64,000 nt of DNA from Orientallactaga sibirica (GCA_036365145.1 JAEOAD010000794.1:992001-1056000), one strand, 5' to 3'; counted from the first letter of the stretch, positions 30,775 to 41,321 are shown. The notes: generated by a model not told the origin, from the letters alone. Numbers and translations are program-made.

Positions 30775-31095
30775 TTTCTTAACTATGTGGTTAAACTATA
30801 TTTCCCAGGGTCCCTTGCAGATACGTGTTACCATGTGATTAAGTTCTTGCCAGTGGGATTTAAGTGGAAGTGATTCGTGCCTAAATCCATTCAGTTATGC
30901 TGCCCCTTACCCACACTATATGTTAATGCTATAGCAACTTGACAGAAGGGGCCCTCATCCTGAAAGACCATGTGGACTGGAGACAGCCTGTGATCCTGAC
31001 TGCTCAGAGCCATTACATGAGAGAAGATAAACTACTTTGTTCTTCGAGCCATATATCGTCAGATACTCTTGTTATGGCAGGTTAACATTTTTAAC
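30775..31095 (+). repeat. Ancient dispersed repeat A, copy 2
   Basis: 'actatatttcccagggtccc', 'ttaccatgtgattaagttct', 'gccagtgggatttaagtgga' and a late 'agaagataaactactttgtt' match a mammal-wide old repeat. Longest of the three copies here. Confidence 0.5.
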
Positions 31096-31161
31096 AATAA
31101 GGTTAAGAGTGTAGAGGTCTCAGAGAATTAGTCATCCCACAAGTCAGCTATTAAACACTAT

Positions 31162-31224
31162 TGGAAAGAAGAAGAAGGAGGAGGAGGAGAAGAAGAAGGA
31201 GATAAAGAAGAAAAAGAAGAAGCA
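31162..31224. repeat. GAA/GGA purine microsatellite
   Basis: Imperfect GAA and GGA triplets on the plus strand. Confidence 0.95.
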
Positions 31225-31246
31225 GCTACAGAATTCCATACTTTTT

Positions 31247-31422
31247 GTTTTGTTTTGTTTTTGTTTTTTTGTTTTGTTTTGTTTTTTGAGGTAGGGTCTC
31301 ACTCTGGTCCAGGCTGACCTGGAATTAACTATGTAGTCTCAGGGTGGCCTCGAACTCTCGGCGATCCTCCTACCTCTGCCTCCCAAGTGCTGGGATTAAA
31401 GGCATGCGCCACCATGCCCGGC
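31247..31422 (-). mobile_element. B1-type SINE, antisense, young-looking
   Basis: Complete and close to consensus, with a TTTTG tail and a perfect 17-bp duplication agaattccatacttttt at 31230-31246 and 31423-31439. Confidence 0.96.
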
Positions 31423-31439
31423 AGAATTCCATACTTTTT

Positions 31440-31690
31440 TGTGAACCTCTCAGTATGATGCTCACTACGGCAAACGAGCAGGGCAACATTGAGTCATGGC
31501 ACCCACATCTGTGACAGGCAGCAGAGACACTGAATCATGTGGCTTAGAGGCAACTCCTACGCCCCTGTTGCTTTGATAAGAGCCCTAGGGAGGACCAATG
31601 TGACCTGGAAACTTGGTTACATGAAGACCAAAGATGAGAAGATTCTCCTGCCTAGGGGATGCTTCTCAAAGTTGTACTTTGATGGGTGTC
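31440..31690. other. Unique sequence
   Basis: Nothing recognised; a 65-codon frame has no domain. Confidence 0.45.
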
Positions 31691-31694
31691 CCAG

Positions 31695-31880
31695 TCCCTT
31701 CAGACAGTTACATACTATAGATGGGAATAGCTAAACAGCATTATTTTCTTCCAGTTCTGGAGTGGGGAAGTCCAAGGTCAGGGTGCAGGCAGGTCAAGTG
31801 TGCTGTGCGAGCTCCCTTTCTGCTTTACATTCCAGTGTGCAGTGAGGACTCTCTACTTTGCCGACAGGCTGTTCTTGGAT
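31695..31880 (-). mobile_element. MaLR LTR (MST/MLT-like), antisense fragment
   Basis: 'ttcttccagttctggagtgg' and 'aagtccaaggtcagggtgca' are antisense MaLR LTR phrases. Confidence 0.6.
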
Positions 31881-31888
31881 TCTCACGT

Positions 31889-31945
31889 GAAGCAGAGGTA
31901 AGAGGATTGCTGTGAGTTCGAGGCCAAAAACCAAAAAAGAAAGCA
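31889..31945 (+). mobile_element. B1-type SINE remnant
   Basis: Only 'gcagaggtaagaggattgct' to 'gagttcgaggcc' survives, then an A-rich end. Confidence 0.65.
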
Positions 31946-32069
31946 ATTTCTGAGCACACTTTTTGACTCTAAGAGAAAATATCAGTTCTAATATTTGGAT
32001 GTCAGTTCATTACTGGACTTCTTGATCCTCCCCCCCCGCAGAAACCCCATTGTTAAGGATTGCTCGCTT

Positions 32070-32190
32070 GTATCTTTCCCAAGTTCATCTGAAGCTCTCT
32101 AATGTGGTGGTATTTGGACATAGGACCTTTGAGGGGGGAGGTAACTGAGTCATGAGGTTGGAGCCCTTATGATATAGAATTAGTGCTTTC
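32070..32190 (+). mobile_element. MaLR LTR (MST/MLT-like), sense fragment
   Basis: 'aatgtggtggtatttggaca', 'taggacctttgagggg' and 'catgaggttggagccctta' match the MaLR LTR 5' half. Confidence 0.65.
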
Positions 32191-32191
32191 T

Positions 32192-32353
32192 TTTTCTTTT
32201 CTTTTTTTCTTTCATTTTTTTTGAGGTAGGGTCTCACTCTAGCCCAAGTTCACCTGTAATTCACTCTGCAGTCCCAGTCTGGCTTTACACTCCCACCTCT
32301 GCCTCCCAAGTGCTGGGATTAAAGGCATGCACCACCATGCCCATGCCTGGCTC
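32192..32353 (-). mobile_element. B1-type SINE, antisense
   Basis: Complete antisense B1 with T/C-rich tail; the 5' end has a duplicated 'catgcc' segment. Confidence 0.92.
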
Positions 32354-32499
32354 AGAAATTGCCTTGTGTGATAAGTTGACTTTCCCAGTATAAATATTGA
32401 CGCCACAGTCCCTTAAACTAGATAGGGGCCAAAGGGTACAGACAAATAACCACCTCACATTCTGATGGTCAGAATATTCTGGAAACAGCAAAGTGCAAT

Positions 32500-32690
32500 G
32501 GGTAGGAACAAGAGATCAGAAGCCAACTCTCCTTCCTACTTGCTCTGTAACCCAGATGCCCCAGTGGCTAATTCAGCCTCCTTGTCTGTAAGATGGGGAT
32601 GATAATAACAGAGTCTGAACATATTATACCTGCGAAGCACTAAGTTCTTAGAATAGTGTAAGCACTGCATAAATAAAGGGTGGTGACTAC
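32500..32690 (+). mobile_element. MIR relic, sense
   Basis: 'ttgctctgtaacccagatgc', 'ccttgtctgtaagatgggga' and 'aataacagagtctg' follow the MIR consensus. Confidence 0.72.
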
Positions 32691-32704
32691 GTCAGGACAG
32701 GATT

Positions 32705-33330
32705 TTGATCGTGTGCTGGCCTGGCAATTCCACATCTAACAAGCTCTCCTAAGGAGCTCATCAGGAATGTGTGGCAAGATTTATGGCAAAGAAGCTCATT
32801 GCAGTGCTGAGTGACCATCAACAGGGGGCAGCTAAATAAATGGTCAGAGAAGACGGCCATATTTTATGCAAAGAATTAAATTGCTGAGGCCCTTACACAA
32901 TGCCAAGCTCATGTTATGCAAGATTAAATTCCCTGCAAAAAAAAAAAGTGCAAAGCAGGATTCGCTTTATTTCAAGTGTAGCACATAAAGCAAGATTTAA
33001 TTAATATTTTATATCCTACTATTTCAAACTGTGTAATTCAAATTTGCATTAAATGTATATTTATTATGGAAGCACACAAAAATTTATGATGCAGAAGAAT
33101 AAGCAATGGCTAAGAGAGAGACACCCACAGTAAATCAATTTTTAAAAGTGTGACCCTATTTTCATCAGATAGACATTTTCAAAACACTGGAAAAAATATA
33201 CATCAAAACTTAAAGTGTGCTAGCAGGGTTACTAATAAGTTTTGGTTCCTTCTCTCTCTCTCCCTCCAGTTCTGAATGTTCTGCAAGGAATATGTATTAT
33301 TTTTGTAGTAAGATATAATCAAGGGAACTT
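32705..33330 (+). mobile_element. Ancient L1 (L1M-type) 3' end, sense
   Basis: 'gacttgca'-type ORF2 end is decayed, but 'accatcaacagggggcagct' with 'aaataaatggtcagag', and later 'aaggaatatgtattattttt', follow the old L1 3' region order. Confidence 0.6.
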
Positions 33331-33653
33331 TTAAGGAATAAATGTAACATTGGTGCCATCCTTTGATAAAAGCCATACAGACAGTTACATAAAAGAAGGT
33401 AACTCCAACCTGTCAAGGAATGTCTGCAGCTGTAGTCGGCTAAGTACTCGGTTTTCTCCAACACTTGGTCCGGAGATGAGTCTTAACAGGTTATACCTAG
33501 AAAGCAGAGCTGACCAGAGCTCAAACCCGTCAACCTAATCCAGAGCTGATGGATGAATCTTTCCGGGCACAACACAGAACACCTTTGAAGCCAGATCACA
33601 CTGAATCATTTACTCAACATGCCTCTATGTGTTCTTTTGAGGTTTGACAGTAT
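33331..33653. other. Unique sequence
   Basis: Nothing recognised. Confidence 0.5.
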
Positions 33654-33866
33654 CATTTTTTATTATTTTTTATTTACTTAAGACAAAGAGAAAGAGGCAG
33701 ATAGAGAAAGAAAGAAGGGTGCATCAGGGCCTCCAGCCCCTACAAACAAACTCCAGACGCATGTGCCACCTTGTGCATCTGACTTCCATGGGTCCTAGGG
33801 AATCGAACCTGGGTCCTTTGGCTTTGAAGGCAAGTGCCTTAACCACTAAGCCATCACTCCAGCCCC
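33654..33866 (-). mobile_element. B2-like SINE, antisense
   Basis: Complete antisense copy. Confidence 0.93.
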
Positions 33867-33924
33867 TTCACAATATCTTTAAACACAACAGAATGCTTGC
33901 CATTTTTGGTGGCTCAAAAAAGAA

Positions 33925-34006
33925 CAAAGTCAGGCGTGGTGGGGCACACCTTTAATCCCACCACTTGGTAGGCAGAAATAGAAGAATCAATGTGAGTTTG
34001 AGGCTA
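33925..34006 (+). mobile_element. B1-type SINE, 3'-truncated
   Basis: Begins 'gtcaggcgtggtggggcaca' and stops at 'gaggctacaac' where an antisense B1 begins. Confidence 0.85.
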
Positions 34007-34158
34007 CAACTTTTTTTTTTCTTTTTTGAAGTAGGGTTTCACTCTAGCCCAGGTTGACCTAGAATTCACTATGTAGTCTCAGAGTTGCTTCGAACTCATG
34101 GCAATTCCTCCTACCTCTGCCTCCCAAGTGCTGGAATTAAAGGCATGCACCACCACAC
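34007..34158 (-). mobile_element. B1-type SINE, antisense
   Basis: Directly abuts the truncated sense B1, giving a tail-to-truncation inverted pair able to form a hairpin. Confidence 0.92.
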
Positions 34159-34164
34159 ACATAA

Positions 34165-34227
34165 AATATTTTATTTTTTAACAAACGCACTGTGCTGAGG
34201 GAACACATTCACATGAATGAGCTTGTT
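34165..34227 (-). mobile_element. MIR-like relic, antisense
   Basis: 'ttcacatgaatgagcttg' leading into 'caaccctcacaaaaatcctg' resembles an antisense MIR. Confidence 0.4.
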
Positions 34228-34377
34228 CAACCCTCACAAAAATCCTGTGAGGCAAATACTGTCACTTTTCCCTTCTTGCAGTTCTGGGGTGCAGGTAAGT
34301 ACAACCCTCACAAAAATCCTGTAAGGCAAGTACTGTCACCTTTCCCTTCTTGCAGAGTTCTGGGGTGCAGGTAAGGA
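34228..34377. repeat. Tandem duplication, two ~75-bp copies
   Basis: 34228-34301 and 34302-34377 are near-identical (caaccctcacaaaaatcctg ... ggggtgcaggtaag), differing by a few substitutions and a 2-bp indel. The unit lies in a MIR-like relic. Confidence 0.95.
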
Positions 34378-34401
34378 CAGAGGGTATGAACTTGCACTCT
34401 G

Positions 34402-34681
34402 TTGTTGTTGTTGTTGTTGATTTAATTAATTTATTTTTTATTATTGACAAGTTCCATAATTATACACAATAAACCATGATAACTCCTTCTCCTCCTTCAC
34501 TTTCCCCTTCACAACTCCACTCTCCATCATATCCCCTCCCCCTCAATTAGTCTGTTTTTTATTTTGATGTCATCATCTTTTCCTCTTATTATGATGTTCT
34601 TGTGTAGGTAATGCCAGGCACTGCAAGGTCATGGATATCCAGGCCATTTTGTGTCTGGAAGAGTGCAGTGTATAAGGAGTC
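34402..34681 (-). mobile_element. L1 3' UTR, antisense, part 1
   Basis: Follows the L1 3' terminus complement after a (TTG)n stretch. It is cut at its gagtc by the MaLR insertion; the remainder is on the far side. Confidence 0.9.
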
Positions 34682-35025
34682 TGTGGTGGTTTGATTCAGG
34701 TGTCCCCCATAAACTTAGATGTTCTGAATGCTAGGTTCCCAGCTGATGGAGATTTGGGAATTAAAGCTTCCTGGAGGCAGTATATTATTGGGGTAGGCTT
34801 ATGGTATTATAGCCAGTGTCCCCTTGGTGGTGTTTGGCACACTCTCCTGTTACTATTGTCCACCTTATGTTGGCCAGGGGGTGATGTCCACCCTCTGCTC
34901 ATGTCATCATTTTCCTGACATTGTAAAGCTTCCCTTAGGGTCTGTAAGACAAAATAAACCCTTTTTTCCCAAAAGCTACCCTTGGTTGGTTGATTTCTGC
35001 CAACAGTATGAATTTGAGTACAACA
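34682..35025 (+). mobile_element. MaLR element 1, 5' LTR
   Basis: TGTGGTGGTTTGATTC start and ACAACA end, about 344 bp, with 'gtaagacaaaataaaccctt' as polyadenylation region. Preceded by gagtc (34677-34681). Confidence 0.92.
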
Positions 35026-36166
35026 GTAACATTGATACAGAGGAGTGGGGTCATTTGCTGCTAGACACCTGACTGTGTGGCTTTGGCCTTTTGAAGCTGA
35101 TTTTCAAGAGGAATGTGGGAGGATTTGAAACATTGGCCTAAGATATGCCTTGCAGTACTTTAAGTACAGCTTGGTGGACTATTCTGGTCAGAGCTGAAAG
35201 ACCTGAATGCAGTAAGAACTATGGACTGTGAGGTTTGGCTTATGAGGGTGAGAAAGAGCTTTGTCTGGACTACGCTAGAAGCAGTTTGTATGAGAGGCTT
35301 GCTGTTATAACCATGTCCTGAGAAGTTGTGCGGGATTGCATTGCCTATAAATGGACTGGTATGAGCAGAGGGATATGACTCAGAAACGAAATCTTTGTGC
35401 TAAAACTTCTGCCTGTTCATCTGCAGTTATATGAGAGATTACAAGCTTTGAGATTGGGTCAACTGACCTACACTGGAGCAACAGGAAAAATGTAGAATAT
35501 TTTGAAGGGGGCTGAATGTTCAAGGAGTGTCCTGTTCTTCAAAGTCTGCTTTATTTCCCCCTGGATTAACAAATAGGCAACCCAGCTGGTATTACGGAGT
35601 ATAAGAAATGCAGGAAAGAGTGGGTCATTGAGTTTGCAACACCGTCTTGTGTTTTGGAAATGGCCACCCAATGGAGCGGTGAGGATGAACCATGGCTTGC
35701 AGTGGAGACCCAGAGGAGATGCTGGGACCACGAGATGGCTGCTGAGGAAAGCTGCCAGCCCCGGATGAAGTTTTCCAGGACTGTGAGTAGCCTAACTGGA
35801 GGGGTGGAATTCAAACTCCAGAGACTTGTTGCTGGTTAGAATTATTGGATTTAGAGACTTGTCACTGGCTAGAGTTGTCAGTCTTGGAGCTACAGAGTTT
35901 GATGTTTGCCCTGTTTAAATCTTGTATTGGTTGAATATTTCTTTGCTACACCCAATGCCATTTTTTGTAGTGTGAATGTTTATTCTGTGCCATTATGGGT
36001 TTTGGGGGGATTTTGGGTATTATAGCTCAGTTAAAAGATCTCTGAATATGGGAATGTTTGAATATAATTAGGATTGATGAAAAATGTGGGGACTTTGAAA
36101 GTTGGACTGAATGCATTGCATTTTACATCATGAATGGTTAACAGTTTATGGGGGCTAAGGGCGGAA
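35026..36166 (+). mobile_element. MaLR element 1, internal region
   Basis: About 1.14 kb, non-coding. A degraded tRNA-Leu primer site is at the left (attgatacagaggagtggg) and a purine tract (gggggctaagggcggaa) at the right just before the 3' LTR. Closely parallels 45947-47136. No gag or pol reading frame, as expected for MaLR, which rely on ERVL proteins. Confidence 0.88.
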
Positions 36167-36499
36167 TGTGGTGGTTTGATTCAGGTGACCCCCATAAACT
36201 TAGGTGTTCTGAATGCTAGGTTACCAGCTGATGGAGATTTGGGAATTAACACCTCCTGGAGGCAGTGTATTGTTGGGGGCAGGCTTGTGATATTATAGCC
36301 AGTGTTCCCTTGCCAGTGTTTGGCACTCTGCTGTTACTATTGTCCACCTTATGTTGGCCAGGGGGTGATGTCCACCCTCTGCTCATGCTGTAGTTTTCCC
36401 TGCCATCATGGAGCTTCCCCTCAAGTCTGTAAGACAAAATAAACCCTTTTTTCCCAAAAGCTGCTCTTGGTTGGGTGATTTCTACCAACAATACGAACA
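36167..36499 (+). mobile_element. MaLR element 1, 3' LTR
   Basis: Matches the 5' LTR from TGTGGTGGTTTG; the last ~12 bp (ctgactgcaa type) are missing. Followed by gagtc at 36500-36504, the duplicate of the left flank. Confidence 0.92.
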
Positions 36500-36504
36500 G
36501 AGTC

Positions 36505-36563
36505 CTACCCTTCTTTTGGCTCTTACATTCTTTCTGCCACCTCTTCCACAATGGACCCTGGGA
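36505..36563 (-). mobile_element. L1 3' UTR, antisense, part 2
   Basis: 'ctacccttcttttggctctt' continues the L1 exactly where part 1 broke off, as seen in uninterrupted copies at 51663 and 58107. Confidence 0.9.
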
Positions 36564-36564
36564 C

Positions 36565-36725
36565 TCTGGTTTTGAGTCTTGGACCCAGGAGGCTTCTGAG
36601 CTGTGTGACCTTCAGGTAGTCTCCTAAATGTCCAATGCCCCATCCTTCTGTGTCCCTGTCTGTGGCACAACAGTAATAACACTTATAACATTCCTTGTAT
36701 GTAGCCTGGATACAGAACAAATGCT
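36565..36725 (+). mobile_element. MIR relic, sense
   Basis: 'tgagctgtgtgaccttcagg' and 'tgtggcacaacagtaataac' fit MIR. An antisense MIR-like stretch may follow at 36740-36800. Confidence 0.5.
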
Positions 36726-36839
36726 CACAGGTAATTCACCATATAGGAGAAAACAAATTCAGACAGTGTAGTAACTTTCCCACAGTGAAATAGGAAATGT
36801 TGGAGAGGTTCTTACATCATCTTTTATCAGATTCAGAGA

Positions 36840-37088
36840 TCATTCAGTCATGATTTTCTTTTTTGAATACAGTTTCTGTTCCACCACCATTTCTTACCTC
36901 TTCTTCGGGGTCGCCAGTTACACATACATTAGGACTTCATGTTGACGCTGACCACCATTCATTCATGCTCTGTTCTTTATATTTTTACCTTTTTCTTTGG
37001 GTGCTTTGATCCATCTGTGTCTTGAAACTCATTGCTTTGTTTCCCATTGCCTAATCTGCTCTTTATTCTGTCAATGTAGTTTTTAAAA
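36840..37088 (-). mobile_element. Ancient L1 5' region, antisense
   Basis: 'agttacacatacattaggac', 'gctctgttctttatattttt' and 'ctaatctgctctttattctg' are antisense old-L1 UTR phrases. It resumes after 37316 and 37635. Confidence 0.5.
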
Positions 37089-37089
37089 G

Positions 37090-37315
37090 TTTTTATTTAT
37101 TTTTTATTTATTTATTTATTTATTTGAGAGAGAGAGAAGGGGCAGATAGATAGAGAAAGAGTGGGTGCAGCAGGGCCTCCAGCCACTGCAAACAAACTCC
37201 AGATGCATGTGCCAACTTGTGCATCTGGCTTACGTGGGTCCTGGAGAATTGAGCCTCAAACCAGGGTCCTTAGGCTTCACAGGCAAACACTTAACCGCAA
37301 AGCCATCTCTCCCTT
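37090..37315 (-). mobile_element. B2-like SINE, antisense
   Basis: Complete, from TTTA tail to 'aaagccatctctccc'. Confidence 0.93.
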
Positions 37316-37404
37316 AAGATCTGGTCATTTCTATATCTCCCATATCTCTCATTACCATGTTCAGGCTTTTCTCTATCTTCCTGGCATATGAAATGTATTT
37401 TTAA

Positions 37405-37512
37405 AACTGATTGAGAAGGGTGGGGATATGATGGAGAGTGGAGTTTCAAAGGGAAAAGTGGGGGGAGGGAGGGAAGTACCATGGGATATTGTCTACAATT
37501 AAGGAAGTTGTC
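37405..37512 (+). mobile_element. L1 3' end, short 5'-truncated copy
   Basis: Only the last ~105 bp of L1, including a four-run G tract at 37451-37473 and 'gttgtcaataaatttt'. Confidence 0.87.
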
Positions 37513-37640
37513 AATAAATTTTAAAAAAATTAAAAAACTAAAATAATTAAAATAAAAATAATTTTTAAAATTAAATAATTAAAAATTTTAAAAATAATTT
37601 TAAAAAATAAAAATAATTAAAATAAAAATTAATATATTTG
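37513..37640. repeat. A/T-only low-complexity tail
   Basis: Nearly pure AAT/AAAT/TTTT mixture derived from the L1 A-tail. Confidence 0.93.
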
Positions 37641-37810
37641 TCATAGCAGCTGATGTCCTTGTCTAGTGTTCTGTCACCTGTGACATCTGGTCTTTCCCAT
37701 TGGTCATTTTTTCTCCTCACATGGCTTATTTTCTCCACAAGACTTTGCCAAACATTATCAATTTTTCATTGCTGAGGACTAAACTCTTACATTCCTTTAG
37801 ATATTTTCAA
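37641..37810 (-). mobile_element. Ancient L1 5' region, antisense, continuation
   Basis: AT-rich text including 'ggtcattttttctcctcaca' is consistent with the same antisense old L1. Confidence 0.35.
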
Positions 37811-37849
37811 ATTCTGTTTTTGAATGCTAGTGTATAGCAAGCTCTTCCC

Positions 37850-38228
37850 AGTTGAAATGTTCCCTCCTGCAGGGAGACTTATGACACTCAAGAAGGAAGC
37901 AATTCACAAGTCTTGGGAAGATCCTGAAATCTAGAAGATCCACAAGACCCCTCCCCAAGGTTAAGGACAGAGTAAACAACTGCCGGAGGAGAGACTCGCC
38001 AACCAGTAAGCTGCCTGCAGGTCATGCAGTGAATTCCAAGGATGCAGCTGAGTCGTCATCTATGCTGGGGGCACTTTTCAGAGATGCAGCTACCTTTGAG
38101 TCATCCATCCTCCTGTAAGTGACCCCATCCATCCTTCTATAAGTAATCCCAATAGAGCCATTGGTTCACCAAGTTGGACTTTGATAAATGGTTGCTCTGG
38201 GCTGTTGTTAGTGCCCCTGTAATCCTCC
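37850..38228 (+). mobile_element. Probable ERV LTR
   Basis: 'gagtcatccatcctcctgta' leading to 'taatcccaatagagccattg' and 'ggttcaccaagttggacttt' recalls rodent LTR ends. Boundaries are guessed. Confidence 0.4.
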
Positions 38229-38239
38229 TGTCTCCACCC

Positions 38240-38362
38240 ACCCTCCATGCTAGCTTTACCGTCATGCACAGCCATGCCTGGTTGGTGTGGGTGTTGTGGC
38301 TCAAACTCAGGTCCTCATGTTCTTACAGCACGCAGTCTTACCAGCTGAGCCATTTCTATAAC
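38240..38362 (-). mobile_element. B4/ID-like SINE relic, antisense
   Basis: 'gctcaaactcaggtcctcat' and 'ttaccagctgagccatttct' are the antisense of a B4 head. Confidence 0.62.
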
Positions 38363-38545
38363 ATCAAACCCACTGTTCTACAAACATCAATGGGTATTCG
38401 TGTTGTTTAAGGCAAGAAGATAAACCTGGCCCCTCTTCCTCTCGTGCTTGGAAATGGTACACTCTGGGTCCAGGATCTGAACATACATGACCTGACTCCT
38501 GAGAGAATTCAGACAGGACACAGCAGCAGAGCAGTCAAGTGACTA

Positions 38546-38740
38546 GAAGACTGGGGAGATTGCTCAGTGGTTAAAAATACTTGCTTGCAAAGCCCTAATG
38601 GCCTGAGTTTGATTCCACAGTACACTCTAAACCCAGATGCACAAAGTGGCATATGGCTGTAGTTTGTTTGTAGTGGCAAGAGGCCCTGGTGTGCTCATAA
38701 TATCCTCTCTTTCTCTCATAAATAAATAAATACATACATT
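38546..38740 (+). mobile_element. B2-like SINE
   Basis: Complete with AAATAAATA tail; immediately followed by an antisense B2. Confidence 0.92.
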
Positions 38741-38964
38741 TGTAAGTTTATTTATTAGAGACAGAGAAAGGAAGAGTGAGAGAAAGATAAAGAGAGAGAG
38801 AGAGAATGGGTGCGCCAGGGCCTCCAGCTACTGCAAAAGGACTCCAGACGCATGTGCCACCATGTGCATCTGGCTTACGTGAGTACTGGGGAATCAAACC
38901 TCAAACTGGGGTCATTAAGCTTCACAGGCAAGCTCTTAACCACTAAGCCATCTCTCCAGCCCCA
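38741..38964 (-). mobile_element. B2-like SINE, antisense
   Basis: Tail-to-tail with the preceding B2, forming a close inverted repeat. Confidence 0.93.
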
Positions 38965-39034
38965 CAAACATTTTTTTTTAAAGAGTGTGATTAGAACAAG
39001 GAGGCAAGAACACACTCTTAGAAAAGAGCCAGCT

Positions 39035-39206
39035 GGCCCAGTATGGTGGTGCATGCCTTTAATCCCAACATTTGGGAGGCAGAAGTAGGAGGATTGCCAT
39101 GAGTTTGAGGCCACTCTGAGACTACAGAGTGAATTCCAGGTCAGCCTGAGCTAGAGTGAGACTCTACCTCAAAAAAAACCAAAAAATAGAGAGAGAGAGA
39201 GAAAGC
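39035..39206 (+). mobile_element. B1-type SINE with GA tail
   Basis: Complete; the A-tail ends in a short (GA)n. Confidence 0.92.
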
Positions 39207-39480
39207 TTTATATCAACACTAAATCAGACTGCCAACAGGCCTGCCATAGCTCAGGGAACATTGCCTGAGAGAGAAGGAAAGATTGTAAGAGCCACTGAGT
39301 GGGCAGGAATACCCTGAGGCATGGTCTCCAGCTACCCAGCTACCCAGCTACAGGGACTGACTGAGGCCTTCATGACCCCACAGTGAATCCCATAACCCCA
39401 CTGAGGAGGGCCTCCAGGGTAATGCGAGCCAGGGTTGGGGGATAATTGAATAACTTGTTATAATTTAAATAAAAGGAAAA
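39207..39480 (+). mobile_element. L1 3' UTR of a different subfamily
   Basis: 'gctcagggaacattgcctga' and 'gaaagattgtaagagccact' match rodent L1 3' UTR sequence unlike the 25269 copy. 'ctacccagctacccagctac' is a small internal tandem repeat. Confidence 0.58.
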
Positions 39481-39798
39481 GAAAAGAGCTGACTGGACTG
39501 AGCTGAGCAGCTGCTGTCCTGATCCTGACACGTCCAGGAAGGGCTGGGCTTTTCTCAGAAACCCATTCTACCCATAATTCAGTCTCTTATAAGTAGACTA
39601 TAAGGGGCAGAGTATGGACAGGGGGTTAAGTAACCCTAACGTTGAGAAGTTCACTAGGGGAAAGGGAAATGTGCCCTGGCAAGGCAGTGCCTGAAGCTAC
39701 ATTGAGCTGCCCTCGCTAGAGTCCACCACCCTAAACCCTAGTTCTCTATGTCCTGCCCTTGGGGCCCTGAACTAGGCTATCTGGAGTTAACCACCACC
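39481..39798. other. Unassigned sequence
   Basis: The end (tggggccctgaactaggcta...) resembles 40878-40925, so part may be an unrecognised repeat. Confidence 0.4.
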
Positions 39799-39805
39799 TC
39801 TGTCT

Positions 39806-40005
39806 TTTTTTTTTTTTTAACTTGCAATCAGAGAAAGACAGAGAATGAGAGAAAATGGGCACACTAGGGCCTCTATCCACTGCAAATGAACTTCAGATAT
39901 ATTTGCCACTTTGTGCATGTGGCTTTCTGTGGGTGCTGAGGAATCAAACCCAGGTTGTTAGGCTTTGCAGGTAAGTGCCTTCACTGCTGAGCCATCTCTC
40001 CCACC
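39806..40005 (-). mobile_element. B2-like SINE, antisense
   Basis: First of three antisense B2s in a row. Confidence 0.92.
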
Positions 40006-40025
40006 CCTGCCTCTTTTTTTAGTGT

Positions 40026-40200
40026 GTATTTATTTATTTAAGAGACAGTATGGGCATGCCAGGGCCTCTTGCCTCTTCAAACAAACTCCAGACACATGTG
40101 CTACTCTGAACATCTGACTTTACTTGGGTCCTGGGGAATTGAACCTGGGCATCATGCTTACCAAGCAAGTGCCTTTAACTGCTGGGACATCTCTCCAGCA
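40026..40200 (-). mobile_element. B2-like SINE, antisense
   Basis: Second of three; older-looking, with a short tail. Confidence 0.9.
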
Positions 40201-40393
40201 AATTATTTATTTATTTATTTTTTAAAGAGAGTATGGGCATGTCGAAACCTTGTCACTGCAAACAAATTCCAAACATATGTGCTACTTTGTGCATCTAGCT
40301 TTACATGGGTAGTGGAGAATCCAACCCAGGCTATCAGGCTTTGCAAGCCGGGGCCTTGATCTGTCTGATCCATGATCCATCTCCCTAACCCAA
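40201..40393 (-). mobile_element. B2-like SINE, antisense
   Basis: Third of three; its end is disturbed by a tandem 'gatccat' duplication. Confidence 0.88.
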
Positions 40394-40440
40394 GTATGCA
40401 TCCCAACCACTGATCCATCTCCTCAATCCAACTATCTTTT

Positions 40441-40565
40441 GCAGGGTGGAGGGGAGCTCTTTTTGAGGTAGGATCTCACTCTAGCCCCAGGCTGACCTGG
40501 AATTCATTCTGTAGTCTCCAGCTGGCCTCAAACTCACAGCAATCCTCCTACCTCCATGCCCAGCG
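40441..40565 (-). mobile_element. B1-type SINE, antisense, deleted near 5' end
   Basis: caactatctttt flanks it at 40429-40440 and 40566-40577. Lacks the 'gcctcccaagtgctgggatt' part. Confidence 0.9.
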
Positions 40566-40576
40566 CAACTATCTTT

Positions 40577-40577
<1 letters not shown>

Positions 40578-40619
<42 letters not shown>

Positions 40620-40823
40620 CTTGTTTGTTTGTTTATGAGAGAGAGAGAGAAAGGAAGATAGAGAGAGAGAATGGGTGCTCCAGGATCTCCAGCCACTGCC
40701 AACAAACTCCAGACGCAGGTGCCATCTTGTGCATCTGGCTTTACGTGTGTACTGGGAACTCAAACCCTGGTCCTTGGGCTTTGCAGGCAAGGGTCTTAAC
40801 CACTGAGGCATCTCTCCAGCCCC
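40578..40823 (-). mobile_element. B2-like SINE with long TTTA tail, antisense
   Basis: Flanked by caactatctttttat and caactatatttttat, so it landed on the same target as the B1 beside it. Confidence 0.94.
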
Positions 40824-40838
40824 CAACTATATTTTTAT

Positions 40839-41062
40839 CTTCACTGCCTCCAATTAACTTCACATCTTATTTCAGGGCCCTGAGCTGGCCCACCTGGGAG
40901 TGACAACTGCTACCTATTTTTTATTGTTTCATGTCTTGTTTGGGTGACCTGTTGGTCAGTTCCTCCTGGAATGAACCTTCTGCCTAACAGTAGAAACGTT
41001 TCAATTATGCATGGGTCTCACATTACATTTCCCTTTTGAAATTTATTTCTATTTATTGTTAT
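40839..41062. other. Unassigned sequence
   Basis: Includes the partial match to 39763-39806; nothing else recognised. Confidence 0.4.
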
Positions 41063-41172
41063 ATTTATATTCATTTATAAGCAGTGAGAGAGAAGTGAGG
41101 AAGGTAGAGGGAGAAAGAGAGAATGGGGGCACCAGGGCCTCTAGCCACTGTAAAAGAACTCCAGATGCCTGC
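41063..41172 (-). mobile_element. B2-like SINE, antisense, half copy
   Basis: Tail and core are present; the tRNA-like head is missing. Confidence 0.82.
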
Positions 41173-41321
41173 ATACTCAGCTCATGACAGTAAATTTCTA
41201 TGCATCAAGCCACCCAGGTTGTGTTCACTTAGGGCAGCCGACAGAAGGGGTCACTTTGCATCAGGTTCTTTGGCCCCCACAGCTCCTAGGGCCAGACTTT
41301 TTAAAAAATTGAAAGAAACAT

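Noticed and set aside
36482..36720. Opposed short frames over an L1/MIR join
   Set aside because: They span the LTR edge, L1 and MIR with no conserved motif.
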